A stretch of 13,177 nt of DNA, taken from NCBI GenBank assembly GCA_031284445.1, contig JAISZW010000257.1, positions 1 through 13,177 of the forward strand. The letters are read 5' to 3'. Origin of the DNA: Candidatus Methanovirga basalitermitum. GTDB lineage: Archaea > Methanobacteriota > Methanobacteria > Methanobacteriales > Methanobacteriaceae. The position numbers and the translations under genes are program-made. The number at the start of each line of letters is the position of its first letter. Within the stretch, counting starts at the first letter, position 1. Shown piece by piece: positions 6,846-13,177 of the stretch. The notes beneath the pieces were generated by a model. The model was given only the letters and a program-made list of their open reading frames with translations. It was not told where the DNA came from and did not search any database.

Positions 6846-7379
6846 TCAATAATCATATACTTTTTGCTCATGAATATCTAGCCCAGTACTTGCACTAAAG
6901 TAATAAACATCAGCCCATATACTACCTGTGCCAAAACCAGCATGAGTATCCATAGCTATAAAAACACCTTCACCCCAATCAACATCAGTAAACTTCCAAT
7001 GATTAGTATCATAACCACAACAACCTTCCATCCAAAAACTCATAAAATCATGTTTATTTAAATCAGCATTCCAAGTGAGTTCAGCTTCAGCGACCCACTT
7101 CATATTCTTTGCATCTTTATTGATAGGATAGTAAGATCTTGGATCATTTTTATCTCTATAACAATATAAGCCATAATCACCATGATTAAACCTCCCTTCT
7201 CTTACTGGCTTGTTCGGATCATTAGTAAGGGAAAGAAATTGTGAAACCCCAGAATCTGATAATACACCTATTTCTCCAGTATGTATATCTTCATGGTTGT
7301 AAGCACTAACATTTGAAATAGATCTAATAATTAAAATAGCTATTATTGATATACTTAATATTAATTTATTTTTTAACAT
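6846..7379 (-). CDS. secreted protein of unknown function
   Basis: 177 aa. The N-terminus MLKNKLILSISIIAILIIRS followed by ISNVSA is a clear signal peptide, with cleavage probably after VSA (about 26). The mature part (about 150 aa) is rich in aromatic and acidic residues, with a WMEGCCGYDTNHW segment and a third Cys in LYCYRD, so a disulfide is possible. It has no membrane anchor. I do not recognise the family. Local features such as FNHGDYGLYCYRD and GEGVFIAMDTHAGFGTGS suggest a compact beta-rich fold. A strong GGGAGGTT site precedes the ATG. The gene lies just downstream of the adhesin remnant on the same strand and may have been part of the same surface locus. Confidence 0.75.
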   Translation of the reverse strand: MLKNKLILSISIIAILIIRSISNVSAYNHEDIHTGEIGVLSDSGVSQFLSLTNDPNKPVREGRFNHGDYGLYCYRDKNDPRSYYPINKDAKNMKWVAEAELTWNADLNKHDFMSFWMEGCCGYDTNHWKFTDVDWGEGVFIAMDTHAGFGTGSIWADVYYFSASTGLDIHEQKVYDY

Positions 7380-7386
7380 AAGTTTT

Positions 7387-7394
7387 AACCTCCC
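7387..7394 (-). promoter_or_regulatory. strong ribosome-binding site of the secreted-protein gene
   Basis: GGGAGGTT on the minus strand, 7 bases before the ATG, is the best Shine-Dalgarno match in the window. It fixes the start at 7379. Confidence 0.75.
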
Positions 7395-7422
7395 AAAAAA
7401 GAATAATAAAATCTTTTATTAT
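7395..7422 (-). terminator. hairpin with T-run between the adhesin remnant and the secreted-protein gene
   Basis: A perfect 9-bp stem (ATAATAAAA / TTTTATTAT, 2-base loop, 7403-7422) is followed on the minus strand by CTTTTTT. It fits an end of adhesin transcription. Since the next gene's ribosome site follows at once, it could instead sit in that gene's leader. Confidence 0.45.
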
Positions 7423-7434
7423 CATATGAATAGT

Positions 7435-9030
7435 CTAATTTATGTATGGTGTTGTAGTATTAGATGACTGATAAAAATCATCACCATTAAAAGTAATTAA
7501 CAACCTAGAACCAATTACTAATTTATTCTTATTAATATTTAATTTAAGAACACCATCAACATCAGTAACACCCATTGCAACCGTATCACCACTATTAGAA
7601 TCTTTTACAGTAACATTAAGTGAACCAACACCTTCACGAGTAAAGTAGTTTGTAATTATTAAACTTAAATCATAACTCTCACCATTGTTATTGAATGATA
7701 AATTATGGAACATAGTAGGTTTTAAAGGAGTTTTAACAACAGTACTAACAACACCATCATATCTTAAATCACCAGCAAAACGCAGAACAAAACTCGTAAC
7801 ATTAATATCTTTAAGATAAAAATCAACAACCCCATTATTACTACTAATATTTTCAGCTATTAATTCAGCATCAAGTGTTCTTAATTCAACAGGAAGACCA
7901 CTAATCCCATTACTAAGTTTATTATTAACAATTTTACTCTGCACATGGAAAACACCATTATATGATACTGTAGGATTATTAAATTCAGTAGGAATATTAT
8001 CAATACTTACACGTGCAGTAAAAGAATTCAAATAAACATTATCACCTTCATAAGCAAGATAAACACTATTACCACGATCTATGAAAGCAGTAACATTAAA
8101 CTCACCTATATCATTAGTTTTAAAAGATTTAATAACATTACCATTACTATATCTTAACTCTAAAGTAGCATTAGAGATCCTATCTTCTGTGAATTTATCA
8201 AATAATGATCCAGAAACACTAAACTCACTATTATTAACACAAATAATATTTGAATTAATACTCGTATTTTTTAAAGGAGTTTTAACAACAGTACTAACAA
8301 CACCATCATATGTTAAATCACCAGCAAAACGCAGAACAAAACTCGTAACATTAATATCTTTAAGATAAAAATCAACAACCCCATAATTACTACTAATATT
8401 TTCAGCTATTAATTCAGCATCAAGTGTTCTTAATTCAACAGGAAGACCAATAAGACCAATCGCCCTACTAATAATTTTACTCTGCACATGGAAAACACCA
8501 TTATATGATACTGTAGGATTATTAAATTTAGTAGGAATATTATCAATACTTACACGTGCAGTAGAAGAATTCAAATAAACGTTATCACCTTTATAAGTAA
8601 GATAAACACTATTACCTCGATTTATGAAAGCAGTATCATTAAACTTACCTTTATCATTAGTTTTAAGAGTTTTAATAACATCACCATTATTTTTATATCT
8701 TAACTCTAAAGTAGCACCAGACACACCAGCACCTGTGAATTTATCAAATAATGAGCCAGAAACCCTAAACTTACTATTATCAACACAAGTAATATTTGAA
8801 TTAATACTTGTATCTTTTAATGGTACGATGAAACTAGGACCATCACAACTTAAATGTTCATCATCACCTGGGAAACTGAAATGTAGTTTAGAACCTGGAG
8901 TTAAATCGAAACTCGTGTCAATACGACCATTACCAATATCATTAGCTGTTCCTAAAACATTGCCTTCTTCATCTCTTAACTCAACAGGAGTATGAATATC
9001 AGAGGCTGATTTTGAACTTTTAATATTAGT
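7435..9030 (-). pseudogene. 5'-truncated adhesin-like surface protein with tandem Ig-like domains
   Basis: One minus-strand frame is open from the stop at 7435 back to the inverted-repeat element at 9031 (532 codons), but the 5' end of the gene is gone. An internal ATG at 8724 would start in the middle of a domain (SGATLELRYKNNGD) and is not the real start. The protein is a string of beta-rich Ig-like domains of two alternating types, GSLFDKF...GATLELRY...RGNSVYL and NPTVSYNGVFHVQSK...LPVELRTLDAELIAEN, followed by a last distinct domain (SYDLSLIITNYFTREGVGSL). It lacks the C-terminal membrane anchor seen in the second adhesin, so if that was ever present it is lost too. No signal peptide remains. 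Large repetitive adhesins of this type are typical of Methanobrevibacter. It may still be transcribed from within but is probably not exported. Confidence 0.8.
7721..8815 (-). repeat. tandem 549-bp units inside the adhesin remnant
   Basis: The string TTTAAAGGAGTTTTAACAAC recurs at 7721 and 8270, and a related third boundary lies near 8815. The two complete units are nearly identical over long stretches, for example about 7721-7910 against 8270-8458. Each unit encodes about 183 aa and two Ig-like domains. A partial third, more diverged unit extends to 9030. Confidence 0.85.
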
Positions 9031-9129
9031 GAGGGTGTAAAAAAGTGTGGAGTTATTTGGAAAAAATTGACTTTTATTTATAAATAAACTTGAAAATTTT
9101 AGAAAAACTCCACAAAAATTTACACCCTC
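9031..9129 (+). mobile_element. fold-back (MITE-like) element, copy A (99 bp)
   Basis: The ends GAGGGTGTAAA and TTTACACCCTC are inverted repeats, continuing inward as TGTGGAGTT/AACTCCACA with four unpaired bases between. The exact centre is the perfect palindrome TTTATTTATAAATAAA (9073-9088), so the whole element can fold into one long hairpin. There is no coding capacity. It is identical at every base to the copy at 9951. The flanks (TTAGT left, GGTGA right) do not match, so no target duplication is visible. It joins the truncated adhesin to the start of the mod remnant. Confidence 0.9.
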
Positions 9130-9150
9130 GGTGAAAGTAAAAATATATTA

Positions 9151-9950
9151 ATGGAAAATATAGTCAAATTAAAAGAATTATTTCCAGAAATAATAATTGA
9201 AGACAAAATAGACTTTGATAAACTAAAATTATTACTTACAGACGAAATAGATGATTCTCCAGAAAGATATAATTTCACTTGGAATGGTAAATCTAAAGCT
9301 ATTGCTGAAGCACAAAAACCATCTACATGAACTTTAAGACCAGTTAAAGAGGAAAGTAAATATTGGGACACAACAGAAAACTTGTATATTGAAGGAGACA
9401 ATCTATAAGTTCTTAAATTACTTCAAAAGACTTATTACAATAAAATCAAGATGATTTATATAGATCCACCTTACAACACAGGGAAAGATTTCATCTACAA
9501 AGACAATTATAAGGATAATTTAGAGAATTATTTAGAGGTTTCTGGTCAAGTTTTTAATCCAGAGAGAGTTTTAATGTTAAATTAAGTACAAATACTGAGT
9601 CATCAGGTAGATTTCATACTAATTGGCTTAATATGATGTATCCACGACTAAAATTAGCCAAAAATTTATTAACAGATGATGGAGTAATATTTATAAGTAT
9701 TGATGATAACGAACAATCAAATCTTGAAAAAATATGTGATGAAATTTTTGGTGAAGAAAATTTTATTTGTAAGTTTACTTGGCAGTCAAAAAGTGGAGGA
9801 GCTCACGATGAACAGTTTATTGTAAAAGAAATGGAGTATATTCTACTTTTTGCTAAAAATAAGAATCAAGTAAGTCTATCAAAAAAACAATTATAAACAA
9901 CTCTTATAATCTTCAGGACAATTTCATCGAAGATAGAGGAAAAAGATAGA
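9151..9950 (+). pseudogene. mod: type III restriction-modification DNA methyltransferase (mod), 5' part, multiply inactivated
   Basis: The conceptual protein starts MENIVKLKELFPEIIIEDKI and contains ENLYIEGDNL and IYIDPPYNTGKDFIYKDNYK. The DPPY motif (9463-9474) is the catalytic motif of amino-methyltransferases that make N6-methyladenine. Downstream, STNTESSGRFHTNWLNMMYP, GVIFISIDDNEQSNL and WQSKSGGAHDEQFIVKEMEY match Mod subunits. Four lesions are visible: TGA at 9328-9330 (STG-TLRP, so GGA to TGA), TAA at 9406-9408 (NLE-VL, so GAA to TAA), a frameshift between about 9550 and 9582, and a second near 9895. The remainder (more than half of a normal Mod) is missing beyond the element at 9951, and no res gene is present. 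GGTGA at 9130-9134 is the old ribosome site. Confidence 0.9.
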
Positions 9951-10054
9951 GAGGGTGTAAAAAAGTGTGGAGTTATTTGGAAAAAATTGACTTTTATTTA
10001 TAAATAAACTTGAAAATTTTAGAAAAACTCCACAAAAATTTACACCCTCATAGA
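9946..10054. repeat. 5-bp target-site duplication (ATAGA) around copy B
   Basis: ATAGA immediately precedes GAGGGTG and immediately follows CACCCTC. In AT-rich DNA a 5-bp match can occur by chance, but its exact abutment to both ends supports insertion. Confidence 0.7.
9951..10049 (+). mobile_element. fold-back (MITE-like) element, copy B (99 bp)
   Basis: It is identical to copy A and in the same orientation, 821 bp downstream. It is flanked by ATAGA on both sides (9946-9950 and 10050-10054), consistent with a 5-bp target-site duplication and therefore with real transposition. It interrupts or bounds the mod remnant. Confidence 0.92.
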
Positions 10055-10224
10055 CATAATCATTACTTCAATTGGATTCTTTTATCTACCCCGTACTATC
10101 AAATTTTAACCATAAATCGTTGTTGAATCGTCTTATTCAATTTATTAATGTTTCTTTCAATTAAATATAGTCAAATTAAAGTTGCCTTACTCGATATAAT
10201 CGCCACCCCCTTAATTGAATAATA
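10055..10224. other. spacer between element copy B and purO; no gene seen
   Basis: No supported coding frame and no clear continuation of mod. An 18-bp AT-rich string at 10163-10180 also occurs at 9156-9173 inside mod, but the flanks do not match. Confidence 0.4.
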
Positions 10225-10826
10225 TTAGTTGATAGAATCTATTATCCATTCACCATTATAAATGGTTCCAACAGATGAAACTGGATTTGCAAAATTTTTA
10301 AATTCTCCTTTATTAAAAATAAATTCTGCAACATCTCTAAAACCTTCAACTTGAAATTCAACTAATTTTGGACTCTGCTGTTGATATGAACTTAGCTATT
10401 CCATACTCTAGTTTTTCAACTAAAATTTTTTCATGAGTTATAATATCAATGTAAGCTTCATATTCATCTGGATTAACAACTCCAGCTATTCTTGGAGTTA
10501 TAATTGTCTTTTTCATAACCCATTGTAAAAAGAGACAAGGTTAAGGCATCTTTTAAACTCATTCCAGAGCTTATTTTATCGGCAATAAGATCTGTGTGAG
10601 AACCGTTTGTCATAACAGCTACACCATCAACAATTTTTAAACAATTATATACTATATACGAATTTTCAAAGATATCCTTTTCATGCCCCTCCTTTGGAAC
10701 TATTGATGCGATTTTTTTAGATATTTTAGTTCTTCTATTTGGAAAAGACCTACTTGATACCCTGTAAGCTAAAAAAGGCTCATCTTCTTTACTCATTCCT
10801 ACCGCTAATATTCTACCTAAATACAT
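10225..10826 (-). pseudogene. purO: IMP cyclohydrolase (archaeal PurO), two frameshifts
   Basis: PurO closes the ring of FAICAR to give IMP, the last step of archaeal purine synthesis. The first 105 or so residues are well conserved: MYLGRILAVG, LAYRVSSRSFPNRRTK, GHEKDIFENSYIVYNC and TNGSHTDLIADKISSGM. At about 10493-10501 (DNYN / TPRIAG) the frame changes, giving an early stop at 10473. The next frame reads TPRIAGVVNPDEYEAYIDI and VEKLEYGIAKFISTAE to about 10375. A second shift then leads to PKLVEFQVEGFRDVAEFIF and ends NGEWIIDSIN at 10225. The sum of the parts is about 200 codons, the normal PurO length, so nothing large is deleted. Start, ribosome site (AAAGGTG, 10834-10840) and promoter region look intact. 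This is either a recent loss or a sequence error. Confidence 0.9.
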
Positions 10827-10833
10827 TAGAATA

Positions 10834-10840
10834 CACCTTT
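10834..10840 (-). promoter_or_regulatory. ribosome-binding site of purO
   Basis: AAAGGTG on the minus strand, 7 bases before the ATG at 10826. A TATA-like string (AAAATATACT, about 10890-10900 on the minus strand) lies upstream. Confidence 0.6.
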
Positions 10841-11097
10841 ATTTAATGTAACGATTAACTCTTCATCTACACCCATTGAAATATTTTTAGAGTATATTTT
10901 AAAAAAAACCCTATTAACGGATACAATAAAACATCCACATGTAATTATTCGGAGTTCAAAATGTAGTGAAACTGCCAAATTAATTTTTTTAAATTATAAA
11001 CACTTTTCATTTTTAAGAGAATTATCATAATAAGAAATTAAACTACTAAGACTTGTAGAAACCGTAAATTCTGTCTCTAAACCGATTTCCTAATCCA

Positions 11098-11740
11098 CTA
11101 ACTAAAAATGTTAGTTTCACCAAAAAGGCAAACCCTATTGTTCCAACAGTTTTAATGCTAATAGCCACGTTTATATCACGATCATAGACTAATACCACAC
11201 TCAAGACAAATCCATCCACGTACACCTAAAACCAAACTCCTCTATTTGCCAGTTACATTTATTCACAAATCTCAAAGGTTTCACCGTACCAATATGATTT
11301 GTACTCTATTTGTCTCTTTTAATTTCATACCAGTATTTTGCTGGATATGATTTTGACATGCCTCTTATTTTTAAGACCTAATTTACTATTAACATTACTA
11401 ACATAGATTTCGTCATTCTCAATTCACTATTTTAGTAGTGATCCAATATATGAAATCTATTATCCTGTTCTTTTTATTAGAATGAACATAATTAAACTTG
11501 GTTATCATCTTAACCCAACTAACTCTTCCAATCAATCCTTTAACAAACCTAAAACCAGTAAAACAAACAAACACTATCTTTTAAATCTAAAACCTGTTTT
11601 AGATTTAACTTCAATTATTGATCTTTTCACATTTATAACAGCATAATAACCGATCCATAATTCTCTATTCTTGTAGTTACAGATAGTATATCACCATTCA
11701 CAGGACGGACTAAAATTCACTTTAATGATATCTTATCTAT
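11098..11740 (-). pseudogene. tnpB: decayed TnpB-like transposase gene (IS200/IS605 or IS607 type)
   Basis: No frame is open for long, but pieces in all three minus-strand frames line up in TnpB order. These are KKNRIIDFIYW...TTKIVN (about 11420-11480), YVSNVNSKLGLKNKRH (about 11360-11410), KYWYEIKR...EYKSYWYGETFEIC (about 11260-11350), a zinc-ribbon half VRGWICLECGIS (about 11190-11222) and the RuvC-type end DRDINVAISIKTVGTIGFAF (about 11130-11190). It ends GETNIFS and a TAG at 11098-11100. At least five frameshifts or stops are needed to connect them. No tnpA and no clear element ends were found. The upstream part (11480-11740) is too eroded to assign. A further open piece (10994-11086, ending SYYDNSLKNEKCL) may belong to the same relic. 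Confidence 0.75.
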
Positions 11741-11843
11741 TAACCTAAAAAAAAAAATATTAATTCACAAAATTACTACCACAACATAAACAAGTCACAA
11801 AAACCGCCCCAAAGTAGGATTAAAACCTCCAAAATAAATAAAT

Positions 11844-11871
11844 AAAAAAAACTCAAAGATTCCAAATCTTT
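11844..11871 (-). terminator. terminator downstream of the second adhesin gene
   Basis: On the minus strand a perfect 7-bp stem (AAAGATT / AATCTTT, 3-base loop, 11855-11871) is followed by GAG and a T-run of eight (11844-11851). It lies about 28 bases after the stop codon. A second T-run directly after the gene could also terminate. Confidence 0.65.
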
Positions 11872-11898
11872 CAAACCAAAAAAAAACTTCAGATGTTA

Positions 11899-13177
11899 CT
11901 ATTTTCTTCTCCAATAAATCAATCCAAGAACACTTAAAAAAATCAACACAAACAAAGGAAAACCAGTCCTATCCAATAAATCTCCAAAAAAACCACTACC
12001 TCTACTATTATCATCAGAATGAGGATCAGGTAACGGAGGATTAGAACCAGGTAACGGAGGATTAGAACCAGGTGCTGGAGGATTAGGACCAAGACTTGGA
12101 TCAACGATTATAATCTTACTATTGATAGTTGAATTGTAGGTATCATTACCAGCATATTTAACAGTCAAATTGTAAATACCATCAACTTTGAACTCATAAT
12201 TTAATGTTGAAAGGTTAAACTCACCACTACCATCAGTTGTACTGTTAACAATACTCACATTATTGATAAAGATTTCTAACCCTGCACCAGGAATACCAAC
12301 ACCAGTACCATTATTTGTTAGGTTAATGACACCAGATAATAAGTTACCAGATATAAGAGATGTGTTAACTTCATCTAAACCAATACCTGTATCCTGTTTA
12401 TCAACGGTTATGTTTACAGATAAGTCTTCATTATCAACAACAGCCGTAAGATTATAATTACCAAAACTATTTAGGATGTCATTCCATCCATCAGGAACAT
12501 TAAAACTATCAGATTGACCTGGAGTAAAACTCCTCACACCAACCTCTAATGGTAGGCTACGACCTAAAACATTACTTAACGTAGTGTTACCAGTGAAATC
12601 AGGTAAATTACTACTATTAGTAGAATCATTAGTCCCATTAAGAACCAAACCACAACCATAGGATACTGGTACCAATCCAGTATAATTTTTAACCTCATCA
12701 ACCGTTGAAACACTCCCAACTGTTAATTGGAGTTGATAATAACTATTAAGCACAAAACTACCCTTTATGAGTTCAGTAATATTATTATCACCCCACCAAT
12801 TAGAATCTAGACTACCACTATTAACATAAGCTTCTTTTCCATAATTTGCTGCAGTATTACCAGTAATACGACAATAACTCACACTACCCCCACCAGAAAG
12901 GTATACACCACCACCATCAAACCCACTATTGCAGTTGGTGATAGTAGAACCAGTCACATTACCATCATTAAGGTATACACCACCACTATTAGTACTATTG
13001 CAGTTGGTGATAGTAGAACCAGTCACACTACCCCCACCAATAAGGTATACACCACCACCAGTAACACTATTGCAGTTGGTGATAGTAGAACCAGTCACAC
13101 TACCATCATTAAGGTCTACACCACCACCAGGAACACTATTGCAGGTGGTGATAGTAGAACCAGGCCCACTCCCCGCA
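11899..13177 (-). CDS. adhesin-like surface protein, C-terminal part (gene continues beyond the window)
   Basis: The frame is open from the TAG at 11899 to the window edge, so the N-terminus and signal peptide are missing; an internal GTG at 13098 is not a credible start. Order from the N side: four copies of a 23-25-residue parallel beta-helix repeat (VTGSTITNCNS...GGVYL), a closing turn with SLDSNWWGDNN, a linker domain, an Ig-like domain (SGNLLSGVINLTNNGTGVGI...YNLTVKYAGNDTYNST), a Pro-rich stalk of three PGSNPPL-type repeats, a polar Ser/Asp segment and one C-terminal membrane helix (FPLFVLIFLSVLGLIYW) ending RRK. The many N-x-S/T sequons suit archaeal N-glycosylation. It is probably held in the membrane with the helix and stalk reaching through the pseudomurein wall. 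The ligand is unknown. Confidence 0.88.
   Translation of the reverse strand, partial: AGSGPGSTITTCNSVPGGGVDLNDGSVTGSTITNCNSVTGGGVYLIGGGSVTGSTITNCNSTNSGGVYLNDGNVTGSTITNCNSGFDGGGVYLSGGGSVSYCRITGNTAANYGKEAYVNSGSLDSNWWGDNNITELIKGSFVLNSYYQLQLTVGSVSTVDEVKNYTGLVPVSYGCGLVLNGTNDSTNSSNLPDFTGNTTLSNVLGRSLPLEVGVRSFTPGQSDSFNVPDGWNDILNSFGNYNLTAVVDNEDLSVNITVDKQDTGIGLDEVNTSLISGNLLSGVINLTNNGTGVGIPGAGLEIFINNVSIVNSTTDGSGEFNLSTLNYEFKVDGIYNLTVKYAGNDTYNSTINSKIIIVDPSLGPNPPAPGSNPPLPGSNPPLPDPHSDDNSRGSGFFGDLLDRTGFPLFVLIFLSVLGLIYWRRK
12028..12090 (-). repeat. 21-bp tandem repeat encoding the Pro-rich stalk
   Basis: Three copies of a 21-bp unit encode PGSNPPL, PGSNPPL and the variant PNPPA. Copies 1 and 2 are identical and copy 3 has several changes. 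Such repeats change stalk length by slippage. Confidence 0.8.
12928..13177 (-). repeat. 69-72-bp tandem repeats encoding the beta-helix coils
   Basis: The string ATTGCAGTTGGTGATAGTAG starts at 12928, 12997, 13069 and (with changes) 13138, a spacing of 69, 72 and 69 bp. All lengths are multiples of three, so the frame is kept. The array continues past the window edge. Confidence 0.9.

Noticed and set aside
7800..9000. Plus-strand open frames opposite the adhesin (for example 8081-8368 and 8624-8995)
   Set aside because: They are antisense shadows of the repeated coding sequence, and the two frames resemble each other only because the adhesin units do.
9031..10049. Composite transposon formed by two elements around mod
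   Set aside because: No transposase is present, the outer flanks do not share a target duplication, and copy B alone has its own ATAGA duplication. Two separate events explain the layout better.
9156..10180. 18-bp identical string at 9156-9173 and 10163-10180
   Set aside because: Homology stops at once on both sides, and an AT-rich string of this length can recur by chance in 13 kb.
12928..13177. CRISPR-like array
   Set aside because: The repeats are contiguous, in frame and encode beta-helix coils of the adhesin. There are no unique spacers and no cas genes.

Overview
The window is very AT-rich and looks like a gut- or host-associated methanogen of the order Methanobacteriales, most likely Methanobrevibacter or a close relative. 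The evidence is an archaeal-type IMP cyclohydrolase (purO), an archaeal tRNA(His) guanylyltransferase, a PRC-barrel protein of the kind found in methanogens, TATA-box promoters, GGTG/GAGGG ribosome-binding sites, and fragments of very large adhesin-like surface proteins. The genus is an inference; there is no rRNA to fix it.

Layout. Positions 1-195 hold a possible 3' gene remnant. Positions 196-2455 (minus strand) are an intact two-gene type II restriction-modification operon: a C5-cytosine methyltransferase followed by an overlapping HpaII-like endonuclease. Positions 2456-3340 are a graveyard of fragments: an unrecognised 3' gene end, half of a small inverted-repeat element, the 3' part of an Rpn/PD-(D/E)XK nuclease gene and a degenerate copy of the same inverted-repeat element. 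A PRC-barrel gene follows at 3569-3898, then another copy of the element.

Positions 4291-6835 (plus strand) are a tight cluster of three intact housekeeping or metabolic genes: L-aspartate dehydrogenase, Thg1, and a nucleotidyltransferase-cupin fusion. A secreted protein gene converges on it at 6846-7379 (minus strand). Upstream of that gene is a 5'-truncated adhesin-like gene built from about 549-bp tandem units. It is cut at 9030 by a 99-bp inverted-repeat element. The next segment is the 5' part of a type III DNA methyltransferase (mod) pseudogene, and a second, base-for-base identical copy of the 99-bp element ends it.

From 10225 to 10826 (minus strand) lies purO, broken by two frameshifts, followed by a badly decayed tnpB-like transposase gene (about 11098-11740). 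The last 1.3 kb (minus strand) is the C-terminal part of a second adhesin-like protein with a beta-helix repeat region, an Ig-like domain, a Pro-rich stalk and a C-terminal membrane anchor. Its 5' end runs off the window.

The main story is a family of small non-autonomous fold-back elements (MITE-like, 96-99 bp, ends GAGGGTGTAAA...TTTACACCCTC). It is present as two identical copies, one diverged copy, one degenerate copy and one half copy, and it sits at the break points of truncated genes. Beside it is unusually dense gene decay: mod, purO, tnpB, rpn and an adhesin are all broken. No complete novel multi-gene system is visible. The element family, the broken purO and the intact restriction system are the points most worth following up.
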